Shown here piece after piece: positions 37,826 through 50,300 of a DNA stretch of 64,000 nucleotides. The stretch is from Patiria miniata (taxonomy: Eukaryota > Echinodermata > Asteroidea > Valvatida > Asterinidae). The stretch spans positions 14,942,927-15,006,926 of the forward strand of contig NW_024037063.1 in assembly GCF_015706575.1 (NCBI RefSeq), written 5' to 3'. The position numbers and the translations under genes were made by a program. Positions within the stretch are counted from its first letter, which is position 1, and each line of letters begins with the position of its first letter. A model generated the notes under the pieces. That model saw only the letters and a list, made by a program, of their open reading frames with translations, was not told where the DNA came from and made no database searches.

Positions 37826-38821
37826 GGACAAGGTCGTTTCCGAAGTACTTGTCTGGTACGGCTTAAACTTTCACACTATATAGGAAGTGGCTTACAGAAT
37901 TGTCATAGACTCGTGTGTGGTTTGAAGCCAGAGCCGAGCCTCACGGCCATATATTCGGTACATGGATTTATGTACATAGAATATGAACCTCCAATGTCTC
38001 TTATTAAAAACATCGGGTGCCATGCTCTGATGAACAAAATGAAACAGTAGTAACAGAACACTGATACGAGAAAAAAAATTGTTGCTATGTGGTGCTGAAA
38101 AAACAGCAGTGACGCAAAGGCCATGTCGCAACCTCGTGCCTATAATAGCACACCCACGCCTAGGCTATAGTATTGTATTATCATGCAAATCAGCCTCCCC
38201 CGCAAAAATATAAAGAAAAAAAAAGCATAATATACTCAGACGAGTTGAAATTCACAAAGGGGAATTGGTAATCAACAAATGCATTTGAATTTATTTATTG
38301 GCCTACATCTCAAAACTGCACTTTAATAATTAAAATAATAGAGGCTACCGTTAACGTTTATTTTAAAGGTTTATTTGAAAACCGACACATTAAAGGGGCA
38401 GGCTATTTGAAACTGAAAGGGTACTTGATTCAGAAAATGCAACAATGGATGTTGCCCATTGACGTTATTTATTGCCCTCATAGTCATAGCTGTACAAGTA
38501 ATATTTGAGGGAAAACATTTAGGAATAAAAACAAATCCATTTAGAGCGCACTTTCTGCCCAGCCCCACCCAACCCCACCTGTCACACAGAGAATTAAAGT
38601 GGCATATTTGTCTGGTTTACCTGTTCTCTCTCTCTCACAGCACGGCAACGACCAATCCTTGTCAGATCTTGTAAAATTCCATCTCCATTCTATCTGTACT
38701 AGGCTTGGTGAGTTTTTACTTCATCCACTTGACATTCAGGAGATTAAATCCACACTTTTGTCTATCAAGACTGCATGAAGATCGAAGGGAAGAAACAGTA
38801 AGAAAATCCGCGTACCGATTA

Positions 38822-38833
38822 GGGGAGTTCCCC
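38822..38833. promoter_or_regulatory. kappaB-like site, copy 2
   Basis: GGGGAGTTCCCC matches the NF-kB/Rel consensus and lies five bases from CAATGGCGGCC (38839-38849). It corresponds to 7064-7090 in copy 1. On the minus strand it could serve the sacsin-like gene and exons D and E, with the satellite lying within a long first intron. This assignment is inferred. Confidence 0.5.
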
Positions 38834-38838
38834 GGTTT

Positions 38839-38849
38839 CAATGGCGGCC
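38839..38849. promoter_or_regulatory. CAATGGCGGCC box, copy 2
   Basis: This is the second copy of the conserved YY1/CCAAT-like element, within a GC-rich patch in AT-rich DNA. The five-base spacing to the kappaB-like site is the same as in copy 1. Confidence 0.4.
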
Positions 38850-39156
38850 GGCGGCGTATTGTTACTGCTAGGGCGCGGCGGGTAATGAATAATTCAGTGT
38901 TTTCCATCGCGGCAGTATGTTTATTCATGATTCAGAACAATGATGTCAAGAGCATTGTTGTTATTTAGTCATCCAGTTACAACATTTTAAGGTCGTCGTC
39001 GAGCTACCACAGTCGCCTTGTGGATAGCGAAATGAGCTATGGATATAAAGATAATCGAATCCACGTCGTTGCTGCTCATTTTCATCGACTATTTTTTTCT
39101 TCTCTAAATTTATAGTTGAGATAATTTTAATTTAAGGGGAAAAAAAGAAAACGAAC

Positions 39157-39530
39157 CTAGGGCAAATTAAAAAAAAACCCAACATGTTTCTCGTCCCCGC
39201 CCGCTTCCTTTTAAAAATTATTTTATATTTTTGAATAAATGCAGTAAAAAAAACCACCAAAAAAGTCCACAAATTCGGCGGTTAAAGCAAATGCATCTAA
39301 ACTGTTCATTGTAGACCAAAACAACTCTAAATGACACTGTAAATATGTTCAGTTCCTCTTGTCCAACTTGTCTTTCATTTAAAAAAGTGTCTTTGAACAG
39401 TGGAGACACCAACGATTGCAGGAAATTTTCAAATGGTGGCCATCTTGAAAAAAAAAAAAAAAAGCCCCTCTCCCCCCCTTTTTTTCTTCAAAAACCCGGA
39501 CGAAAAACATGTTTTTTTATTCGGCCTTAG
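39157..39530. mobile_element. MITE-like insertion in copy 2
   Basis: This 374-bp stretch is absent from copy 1, where ACGAAC runs almost directly into GTCTTGCAATGATTC (about 7417-7445). Its ends are imperfect inverted repeats: CTAGGGCAAATTAAAAAAA on the left, and on the complement of the right end CTAAGGCCGAATAAAAAAA. Both arms continue with ACATGTTT and TCGTCC. It contains no credible gene. Confidence 0.65.
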
Positions 39531-41069
39531 AGTCTTGCAATGATTCAAAGGAAAAACTGAATTATGCATATAACCCCCAATTCTCCTTGGGAAAAATATG
39601 CCGGCTCCCACCAGTCACAAACTCTGGCAGAGTAGTAGCGCAAGTCTGGATATACAAGTATGTTATTTGGTGTCAACAATTTGTATGTTTTACTTCACAC
39701 TAGTATACACATGATCTTTTGCCTTTTGGTAAATAAAGGGAAATGCTTTCAAATATGGATTACACTGTTTGCCACACCACTCTGCCCTCCAACCCCAAAC
39801 CCCTCCCCCCAAAACAACCGAACAAACAAACACACAACCAACAAACAATCCAAAAACAATAGAAAAAAAACCCAAGCTTCAAAGCAATGCAATATAGATT
39901 CAAATGCTCTGTTTTAATTCCAAAAAGTGTTAGATTCAACTCTTTGCCTCAGGCTAAGCGTTCTTTTTGACAGAATAAGGTCAATCAAGCTTTTATAATC
40001 TGCCGATCTACTATGATTCACTGTAGACAAAGAGTTCAACAAAAATGCAGAGTAATATGAACAAGTAGCAAAAATATATTTTTTGTCCAAATAAAAAGCC
40101 AAATAATAATATGCAAATAATACGCAAATATACAGCCATAAATGCAATCAATAAAAATCCAAAGAATAATTCAAACTAATATTAAAAAAAAGAAGAATAT
40201 GTCAGAAAAGTTAAGAAAAAGTCAATCTTATACTAACTCAAACAATATGTGGTGGTTTCAACTTGTTATTCTGCGATGTAACAAAAAATATAAGACAATT
40301 CAGATCCTTGATAATCAGCAACAACTCCAAATTTAATAGTTATCTGGTCATTAAGTACAATAGAAAACATTCTCATTGCATTGGCAAATACGGAGAACTA
40401 CAATACTGGATCTTTTGTGCTAAAAACTTTGCAACATGTTAGTACGTATGTGAAATATATTGTATACTCTGCATCAAGGGACAATTTCCTAGAACACTCA
40501 GGTATGATATTTTGGCTAAGCAAATTGCTTATACGCTATAATTAATCTTGGTTAAGGGTATCTTCATTATCTGCTAACATACTCTCTGCTTACATTGATT
40601 CATTTCAGGTATTCTTCAGATCTTAAATACAAAGCAAGCCTACATTCATTTGCATAGCATTTGCATAAACACCATGCAAGATGATTATACCTCATACATA
40701 TTCATGATTTAACCTTGCACTGCCATTGGTCAAATGTTTCCAACTCATTTCAAGTTGACAATGACATTTTATTCTTTCTCCTGTAGATAACTCGAGAATA
40801 ATGAATACATCGAATTTAAGGGTGTAAAACTTTATGCTTGTTGCTTTACATAAACGGGCAAAGGACATTAGACAAATTGCAGAAAATATCAAGAATATCT
40901 TTGCAGGGTGGTGTAGCAGTTTATACAAGGTGCTTCAATAAAAATGACAAATTGTGAAAAGTAAAAAAAAAAAAAATTATATTTCAATACAAAAGTATTA
41001 CCTCATTAGACAATGTGACATTCAAAATGCTGTGATAAAAGTAAAATTCAGTTCAAAGAATTTTGGAAT

Positions 41070-41592
41070 GGTATAAGAATTCGAATGTGTTAATTTTTTT
41101 CTTTAAAAAATATTTTCAATTATCTTACAAATGTGGAAAAGATCGGTAAAAATACATCTCGTGCAGAGCTTCAGTAAGTACTGATTCTGTTTTGCGTTAA
41201 TAAACTGCACAATTATAAGAAATGGACGTACATGTACAACATTAGTCCTTTGGAATTTGCATAATATACAATCTGATCTTAATCATTCTAGCACAAATAT
41301 TTACAGAATTAAGCGATAATGCACTGTCCTAATCTACAATTGCATAATTTCTGGAATAAAATATTCTTCAAAGGAATCAGTTGTGAAATCATCAAACACT
41401 TAAAGACTAAACTTTAGCTTAACTTCCAAGAGTCCCGTAGAAAGTATCTAGAAATATGAGACAAAATTATTACATATATATATCAACTACACTGTATATC
41501 ACATCTATATAATCCCAGACGAACTCATCACACATTTATTTCCTGAAGTTTGCTCCTTTAAAATACTCAAGTGTTCACTTCGACGTACAGCA
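41070..41592. other. AT-rich non-coding stretch
   Basis: Sequence between the end of the segmental duplication and the Tourist-like MITE. I see no gene or element in it. Confidence 0.5.
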
Positions 41593-41595
41593 TAA

Positions 41596-41964
41596 GGCCA
41601 AAAAAAAGTCTCCGGTTTCTGGTATGGAGCTTGCCCAAAAAGTGGTGCGGCGACGCGGCTTTTTTTTTTTTACCTGATTTTTTTTGCTTCAAATGTCGGC
41701 TGATGACTGCAAATGGTGCCCGACTAAACTTAGTGCAAATATATTATGGGAGTCCAGAGAGGCCACATAAAGCTTATTCTTGACCATAACCCAATCTAAA
41801 AACACGTTAAAATTGTGCAGCAGCAAGATTCCAGTCAAACCAGTGAGTTTGGCGGTTTTGAGACATCATCTTTCATTGAAAAAAAAAACTTTTCCATTTT
41901 GCCGACGCGCATGGCTACGGCGACGCGCGCGCATACCAGAAACCGGAGACTTTTTTTTTTGGCC
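41596..41964. mobile_element. Tourist-like MITE (PIF/Harbinger type), copy 1
   Basis: The ends are inverted repeats of about 30 bp beginning GGCCAAAAAAAAGTCTCCGG. TAA on each side (41593-41595 and 41965-41967) is the three-base target duplication typical of PIF/Harbinger elements. Subterminal GCGGCGACGCGGC and GACGCGCGCGC are shared with the element at 51913-52274. It is 369 bp long and non-coding. Confidence 0.8.
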
Positions 41965-41967
41965 TAA

Positions 41968-42787
41968 CACCTGTCATTCTATAAAAAAAATTCTACACAA
42001 CACATAAAAAAATGTACTATCTGAAAATCTGTGTTGGATCTGGGTCCAACCCAGGGTCAGTGAAATGATAGTGTGAAAGTCCTGATGTGTAGTACAAAAC
42101 ATATTAAGTCATGAAAACTTGCATAGTACCTTGGGTAAAACAAGTTGAATTAACACTTGCAGATGAGCACGATCGGCACACACGTGTGTATCTGCGAATA
42201 CCAGTGTATTTTACTGTTATTTCTCACTTGATTTTTAAAAGCAAAGAGCTTCAGTTTGAAACTGAAGCAAGATTCATTTTCCTGAATGCTATGTACAAGA
42301 GCAACCGTGGAAGACAGAACATTCTCCATGCTGCCAAAATAGAAAATAAATATATTTTCATGCTTGCAATAAGTTATATCCAATATCTTACTTTTATCTA
42401 CTAACACGTTAAGTCTGTTTATAATTTCTTGATTATAATGAAATATTTGCATAGCTATTCAGCATATGAGTGTGCCAGACATGTTTTCAAATGTATTTGC
42501 AAGATTTAACTGAGCCACTTTCTGACCTGAATCTACTTCATCTTACCATTTCAATAATGGAACAGCCCAAGACAAACACTCAACATGATTGGCTGACATC
42601 ACAAACTTGGTGGTAATCCACACGCTCTCATTGGCTGTACACAACTTGGTTCATACCAAATTTATGATTATGGTATAGTCCAAGTACACAAAGTGGAATA
42701 ACCCAGGCGCAACTCTTGTTCTGATTGGCTGAATTCAGGGAGTTAACTCCACTGTCAACTCCATTATTAGACACTGTAACAATTTAG
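41968..42787. other. Non-coding stretch, nothing recognised
   Basis: AT-rich intergenic sequence. No gene or repeat with definable ends was found. Confidence 0.5.
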
Positions 42788-43095
42788 GCCAAGTTCGCGC
42801 AAGGACTATAGTTGACCAATGGTTAACTAACGTTTGCCCGAACTCTGTCTAGTCAACGGTGGTTGACTACGCTAGTCGACTATTTGGAACCAGCTTACTG
42901 GGGTTGGTTGCTTCGCTGGTAACCAACAGCCGCTCGCATTCATAACGCTAGCAGAGAGCCAGGATCCAGAAGTTTTGCGATGACATTTTGACCAGCATTT
43001 GACGAGAGACGTTCGCACGTTGCTATCAGTGCGCAGGCGTAAGGTACGTCACAAATCAACCACTAGTCGACTAATGGTCCTTGCCCTAACTTGGC
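42788..43095. mobile_element. MITE-like element with ~30-bp TIRs
   Basis: The left end reads GCCAAGTTCGCGCAAGGACT. The complement of the right end reads GCCAAGTTAGGGCAAGGACC, and both arms continue with AGTTGACCA or AGTCGACTA-like sequence. The element is about 308 bp and non-coding. Superfamily not assigned. Confidence 0.7.
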
Positions 43096-43604
43096 AATAA
43101 CTTAGTAAGCTAAACCTTACCCAGAAAAAAATATAATAAATATGGCGCAAGCAACTTTTGACCATAAAGTGTTTGTGCTATTTTACAGCAAGTTTTGCTC
43201 TATCACTTCAAAAAAAATGCCAAGTGCAGAGATACTACCCAACCTCTAATTCCACTAGAATAACTTAAAACTAATAAATGCTTGGAAAACTACGAACTCG
43301 AAGGAGTCCAAGATCTGACTGCACCTTCCTACAACCCCGAAGACACCAACGGACAATGATTTCACATTCTTGTGATAAACACAAACTGGTCATAAGACAA
43401 TTGGATTAACCTATTGGATAAGTAGTACAATTAGGAATTGTCTTTGATAAAATACTAAAAAAGCTGAACCGTTTTTAAGTATCGATTATACTTTCTCAGA
43501 AAACTAGTATCATAGGAAAAGTTCAAATTAAGACTCCTGATTAAATAGAGAAACATTTTGTTATAAAAATGTCCTCATAAAAACTATCCTTTTTTTTTAG
43601 ATAC
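43096..43604. other. Downstream flank of the plexin gene
   Basis: AT-rich sequence beyond the candidate plexin polyadenylation signal. No gene was seen. Confidence 0.5.
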
Positions 43605-43610
43605 TTTATT
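43605..43610 (-). terminator. Candidate poly(A) signal of plexin
   Basis: AATAAA on the minus strand, about 600 nt downstream of the plexin stop codon. Other AT-rich variants occur nearby, so the true site is uncertain. Confidence 0.35.
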
Positions 43611-43951
43611 CATTTTTTTTTAATTCAGTATTAACTTTTCAACCTTTTTGAAGGTTATATCAATTAATTGATACTGATTTTCCTAAAACTGTTACATTTT
43701 GTGCTTACATTGATTTACATTTTTAACCATCCGCTTGCAACAACTTCAACATTCCTAAAATAAGACAGAACTATTTAAAAAGAAATTGTGAAAAACTGGA
43801 TTAATGAAACATTAATAGTGAATGTTAGTGACTGTAAACTTATATGAATCAAACATTTACTGTTAAATTTGAAAATCAAAGCTGTGAAAAGTGGACACAA
43901 TAATTGAACAGGGTCCATACCTAAATATCTGTCCACAGATATTACTCAGGC

Positions 43952-44086
43952 AAAATTTTCATGGAGGTGAACACCAGTGTGTGAGTGGTACAGAAATTGC
44001 ACAATATTTTAGCTTGTAATCTCACGTTCCTCAGCAAATATATTGCTTGCTCAGCACTTTCCGGCAAAGTCCTCCATGAAAATTTT
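43952..44086. repeat. Inverted repeat with 16-bp arms in plexin 3' UTR
   Basis: AAAATTTTCATGGAGG (43952-43967) is complementary to CCTCCATGAAAATTTT (44071-44086). It could form a hairpin in the plexin 3' untranslated region, or mark a short fold-back element. Confidence 0.6.
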
Positions 44087-44209
44087 CACTGTTTGGATTC
44101 CACTTCCAGGGACAAAATTGAGGGTAAATCATCACTGTCGGGTTAGGGTGTTTGTTGGAGAAGAAGATGCAAGATGTTCATATCAAACCTGAGACTCCTT
44201 CAGTAATTG

Positions 44210-44305
44210 TCAAGCAGAGTCGGCCATCAGACGGAAGATGTCTTCCAGCTTGTCTCCTAGGCCTTGCTTCTGGGCCTCCTTGTCTTCGTCCAGGGACTGC
44301 AGGAT
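44210..44305 (-). CDS. Plexin exon 20 (last, C-terminus)
   Basis: A 96-nt exon with acceptor cccaccag, encoding [20 protein letters not shown] through FRLMADSA and a TGA stop. This is the final helix of the plexin GAP domain. Confidence 0.9.
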   Translation of the reverse strand: MLQSLDEDKEAQKQGLGDKLEDIFRLMADSA

Positions 44306-47300
44306 CTGGTGGGTTGGGGGAAAGAGAGGGGTCAAAATGACTGACTTGGACTAGCATATGGTGCTGACCTGCACCTCATTTTTAACATCATAAGGAACGA
44401 TTCAGAATACAGTGCATCAGTGAAATGCTCATGGGAGGTAGGGGATTTACCCTGATAAGTATAATATAAGTTTGGAAACTGAAGTTGCGACACCACCTTT
44501 AAAAAAAAAACAAAACACAAAACAGATGTTGCGTTTGAGCAAAATGTAAAATTTACGATACAGGGTGATGAAAAATCTTTGTTTTCCATTGACCATATAT
44601 GGGCATTGGCACTTATTAAAGCATGGAAGCATGGCGAATAAGTGATCACAACTACCAAATTTGTCCAAATGAGCTAAAACTTTCAATATGTGATGCGATC
44701 AAGCTAAATGAGTCGTTTGTCGGGAATTTTCATTTACAGGCCAGAAATAGGGCCACTTCATCACATCACTTCATCACATCTCTTGGTGTTCCGACTTCCA
44801 TAATTATTGAACTAAAGATGGTACCAGCATAAGGTTTTCACAGCAGTAATGCTGAGATTGTGCTCTTTTCAAATCTGCAATAAAAATTGTTTGACTGGGG
44901 TCGACAAATGACTCATTTAGCTTGATCGCATCACATATGTACTTAGCATGAGTGTCTCAACTACCATACCAAATTTTGTAAAAATTGATCGTTAAATATA
45001 CACTGCATGCATGCCGACAATTCCATCAGATATCGTTGTTTGAAAGTACTCCATGTCTGATATCTCTCTTCCTCTCAATTCATAGCCTACCTCACTCTTG
45101 AAGACGCAGGCGTAGCAGAAGTAGAGCTCATTGAGTGCATTGAGCGGCTGGAACTCATTCTGGTAGCGGTTGGTGTGAGAGGCCAGCATAGCACTCATGT
45201 CCTGGTCACTGACTGATGCCATATCGCTGATGTCTTTGTAGTATCTGAGATAAAAACAAGAACAGAAACAAAATCTTTACAATTGGTGTCTGGGAATTCC
45301 TAGGTTAATATTGGGCAGTACACTAAGGCCAGCAAGCTTAAGATTTTTTTCTCAAATTAAATGATTCATGCTTCTCTTTTTATTATGGTCTGGACGTTAA
45401 TTCACAACAGGCTTTCCCATCCACCTGTTACGTAGAAGATTTCTTTATTGTCTTCTCTCAACAGGTTTCTTCGAGCTACAGTTTGAGCTACAGCTCTTGC
45501 AAGCTTTAGTGCCTTGGGCTTTTGAGGAATCCTTGGTTTCATAATAGTGTTGTAGTCGAGTCCATCACAAGTCCACAACTCCATTACAAGTCCATCGCAA
45601 GGACTTGTGAAGGACTTGTGATGGACTTGTGATAGACTTGTGAAGGACTTGTGAAGGACTTGTGGTGGACTTGTGATGGACCTGTGACGACTTGTGATAG
45701 ACTTGTGAAGGACTTGTGAAGGACTTGTGATGGACCTGTGACGACTTGTGATGGACTTGTGATGGACTTGTGATGGACTTGTGATGGACTTGTGATGGAC
45801 TCGTGAAAGACTTGTGATGAAGTGTGATTGACTTGTGATGGACTTGTGACAGACTCGACAACAACACTGATTCATAACAAGAAACGAATAACAATTATTA
45901 TTTTGAGGAACTTACTTGGCGACCCACTGCTTGTACTGTGGGATATCCTTGGCATACAGCAGCTTGTTGGACGGTGAGTCCTTGGTCAGATGCTGTTCAG
46001 ATACTGAGCAGGAATCAATGAGTGTCTGGCCGATGATGGACACGCAGGCGTCTACCGTGTCCGTCTTGTTGATGTCAAACAGGATGGTGGGATTCATGAT
46101 CAGGTTGACCCAGAACCGAAGCTGAAGGCTGTAGGAATGGGGGGGTGGAGAGAGGATTGGAAATTTTTAGTTGTAAAGCACTTTTTTTGTTGGGAATCTT
46201 TCTGAATCTGCAAAGAAATCAATTGCCACAATTTTGATATTATGACAATATGATCAAGTTCAAGAATGACCAAGTTCAAGAAAAATATATATCTCACCAG
46301 TTAAATGTAATTTTATTGATAATAATAATATTATTGATAATTTGGGAGGCTAATCATCCTTACTCGCAGCTGAGAAGATGAATTGCGAAGGACGCGGCTA
46401 CAACGTGGTCGAGCCGCTGGCATGTAATGGCATTTCTGGCAGCCAGCCACATCGACCCATATATGACCACGGAGCACAGCCTGAGATCGGAAGTGTTTGA
46501 TTCTTCCGCGTGGAGGAAACCGGAGGGCCCGGAGAAAAGCCTCATGGCACAGGAGAGAACCAATGCACAACTCTACTCACATATGGTAATGGTCCGCGGC
46601 CGGGAATCAAACCAGGGCCACAGTGGTGAGAGGGGAGCGCTTTACGCACAAGCCAGGCAATGATGCAAGGAACAGCCTTGGTTAGCCACGAGGCATCCCA
46701 TTTTTAAGGTCTTGAACTTTCAAGGGATCGACCGAGATAGTTAGAAGGGTGGGTTTACCCTTTGGCTCAGGTGTAACAATGAGCATCTGTACTACATGGT
46801 ATAATATTGTTCTTATTCCCTGATCAATCCGTAAAACCATAGCAGGCTGGGGCAGGCTGGGGCAGGCTGGGGCAGGCTGGGGCAGGCTGGGGCAGGCTTG
46901 GGCAGACTGGGGAAGGCTGGGGCAGGCTGGGGCAGACTGGGGCAGGCTGGGGAAGGCTGGGGCAGGCTGGGGCAGACTGGGGCAGGCTTGGGGAAGGCTG
47001 GTGCAGACTGGGGCAGGCTGGGGAAGGCTGGGGCAGGCTGGGGCAGGCAGGGGCAGGCTGGGGCAGGCTGGGGCAGGCTGGGGCAGACTGGGGCAGGCTG
47101 GGGCAGACTGGGGCAGACTGGGGCAGGCTGGGGCAGACTGGGGCAGGCTGGGGCAGGCTGGGGCAGACTGGGGCAGGCTGGGGCAGACTGGGGCAGACTG
47201 GGGCAGGCTGGGGCAGACTGGGGCAGGCTGGGGCAGGCTTGGGGAAGGCTGGTGCAGACTGGGGCAGGCTGGGGAAGGCTGGGGCAGGCTGGGGAAGGCT

Positions 47301-50300
47301 TGGGCAGGCTGGGGCAGTTTTGGGCAGTGCGGGAGGGTGGTTTTGGGCAGTACAGGGGGTAATGTGTTGAAGTAATATAGCCACGACTGCTGATTTTTGA
47401 GAACTGAGTCGGGGTTAGGTTAAGCGCTGGGTCAGAATCCGAACGTCCTACCAGTTGCTCTTCCAGGCATGTGCGACATCGGGGTTGGTGATGCCATGCG
47501 ACGTGGCCTGCTCATCCAGGAAGTCAAAGAGGTACTTAACAGCGAGGGGAACGTCCGATTCACCGTTGAAGATGGTCTCCAAGAGCTCGTCCACAAATTG
47601 CTGCAGGATACCCTGTACGATACAGAAAGATAAGGTTGTCAGATTTGAAGATTTGAAAAAAATTGTACTGTCCCACCTTTTTTCCCAAGTTTCACCACAA
47701 AAAAAGTTTCTTTTTTTCTTAAATACTACGTTTCTTGCAATACAAAAAGCTAGTCACTTTTGTACGAAAATTCAAACAAAACAATTAAATAAAACGAGTT
47801 TAGTTATTGATAATTACTTTGATAATTCGATTCTTGCAGTAGACTGGTTCCTGCCCCTATCAGGATTGATAATGCATGGATCGGGAACCAGTCCACTCAC
47901 GAGATGGAACTATTCATACACAACAGTAGACTGGTTCCTGCCCCTATCAGGATTGATAATGCATTGATCGGGAACCAGTCCACTCGCAGGGTGGAACTAT
48001 TCATGCACAACAGTAGACTGGTTCCTGCCCCTATCAGGATTGAAAATGCATTGATCGGGAACCAGTCCACTCGCAGGGTGGAACTATTCATGCACAACAG
48101 TAGACTGGTTCCTGCCCCTATCAGGATTGATAATGCATTGATCAGGAACCAGTCCACTCTCAGGGTGGAACTATTCATGCACAACAGTAGACTGGTTCCT
48201 GCCCCTATCAGGATTGATAATGCATTGATCGGGAACCAGTCCACTCACGAGATGGAACTATTCATGCACAACAGTAGACTGGTTCCTGCCCCTATCAGGA
48301 TTGATAATGCATCGATCGGGAACCAGTCCACTCTCAGGGTGGAACTATTCATGCACAACAGTAGACTGGTTCCTGCCCCTATCAGGATTGATAATGCATT
48401 GATCGGGAACCAGTCCACTCTCAGGGTGGAACTATTCATGCACAACAGTAGACTGGTTCCTGCCCCTATCAGGATTGAAAATGTATGGATCGGGAACCAG
48501 TCCACTCACAGGGTGGAACTATTCATACACAACAGTAGACTGGTTCCTGCCCCTATCAGGATTGATAATGCATGGATCGGGAACCAGTCCACTCGCAGGG
48601 TGGATCTATCATGCACAACAGCGGTGCAACCTCAATGCTTTGTTCAGACGGTTGCAGACACCCGGCATAGAAAGAAAACTAGTTTTCTTGTTTAATAAAC
48701 CACATCGGTTGGTAAAAAAAAAAAAAAAAATAAGACTCTGTCGATGAATCGACAGTACATCTTTAAAGGCACGTACAAGGCTTGATAAAAGGCAGAAAAG
48801 GATCTACTGGTTTAATGAGAAAATTTTTTCTCACAGTGAAGATAGGTATGGTACCAAATACACCATAAAATTATTCTGCCTGAAATGGTATCGTTCAAAA
48901 GAAAACAATAATCAAAGACGATTATTAAAAATGTGCCTGCAGGCACACTTTTTTATGCGCTTTAGCAATGGAATTAAGTTACCAGACCCGAAAAGTGTAC
49001 ACGTGTTGCCTTTGTTTTCTTAGAATGTATAGATGCCATTGAGCTGCTAAAACTTCCACAGGTTAGTTGCTATGCACCCTCCTCAAGATTTTGAGCAATT
49101 TTGTCGCTTCAGACGAAAATAAAATGCACAAAAAGCCAATAACCCTAGTACCGTTAACCCAATCCTTACCTTTGTAGTGAGTAGCCTAGGGAGATAGATC
49201 TCAGCCATCATCTTCTGGTCTCTCTCCCCCTTACGTAGACTACCCGAGTCTACATGCTTGACCAGATGCCACAGGTTGACTCCTTTCTCCTGGTCTATGA
49301 TGGGTGAAGCTGAGGTGGCAGGGCTCTGCATCGTGCCTATACCTGCAGGTTTGGGGACAGGTTACATTCAATATTTAGCTCATAAAAAGCAGCTTTGCTA
49401 CATTGTATTTATATAATATTGCATGGCTTTGAGGGGGATACAAGAATATATTGCATGTATAAGATAATATTGTTATTGCAAGTGCACTATAATAATAATA
49501 ATAATAATAATAACAATAATAACTGTATTTATATAGCGCTTTTTGCCAGAGGATACAAAGCACTATATTATTGTATCCCCTTAAAAAAAGCCATCCAATA
49601 TTATTATTAGTGTCATCTTGGTTGCTTCCAGGTATTTTTCAGCATCTTTAGTTCTCAAAGTTCGTCAAATTCTTTGCCAACCGAAGCGAATCTCGCGCCG
49701 CTTGTACATGTAGCTGGCATTTTTGTTGAATAAGGCAGTACCTAATGTGCATGCGCGACAGCTACAATCTGTTCACTGGTTAACAACTGTGAGTTTCTAC
49801 ACTCTTGATTGAGCGGGAACCAGTGAAATTCATTGAATACCCGGATGAGGACAATATCAAAAATAATATTGCAGTCATCCGGGTAGTTTTACTGACATAA
49901 TGTTGCAGTCATCCTGATACTTTTTACGAAAGTATACAATACACTGATCTATATTTACCACTGGAAGTCTGATACAAATACTAATACATTGTATTTCTTC
50001 ACAGATGAATTCCTACAACCATAGAGTGCTGGGTTGGTAACAGGCGGGGCAGTTTAGGGCAGTACACTGCCAAAAATGAGTTTCTTAAGCAAGAAAAATA
50101 TTCTTGAATAAAAAATACAATTCTTGTTCGGAGAAGTGTCATAAGAAAACCTTGTTTTGGAAAGAAAAATTTTCTTAAAATTTTTGATATTTAAATATTA
50201 AGAAAATTGTTCTCACATGAGTTCTTTTTTCTTAGTCAATTTCCAATTTCAAGAATATTTTCCTTATTTAAAAAATATTTTTTTTGTAGTGAGAACATGT

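Larger units (their letters stand above)
36625..41069. repeat. Segmental duplication, copy 2
   Basis: This is colinear with 5425-9163 and in the same orientation. It is longer because of three insertions (36743-37353, about 37388-37825, 39157-39530), and it lacks the fold-back element of copy 1. It sits immediately upstream, in minus-strand terms, of the satellite and the module exons D and E. No coding exon is recognised. Confidence 0.85.

Noticed and set aside
45402-45894. Ser/His/Lys-rich frames on the minus strand
   Set aside because: They are products of the 12-bp minisatellite.
46824-47384. Long Gly/Ala/Trp- or Pro/Ala-rich frames
   Set aside because: They arise from a 10-bp minisatellite and are open in several frames at once.
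47904-48695. A 263-codon open frame of a repeated 29-residue peptide
   Set aside because: The 87-bp satellite period is a multiple of three, so frames stay open on both strands; it lies inside a plexin intron.
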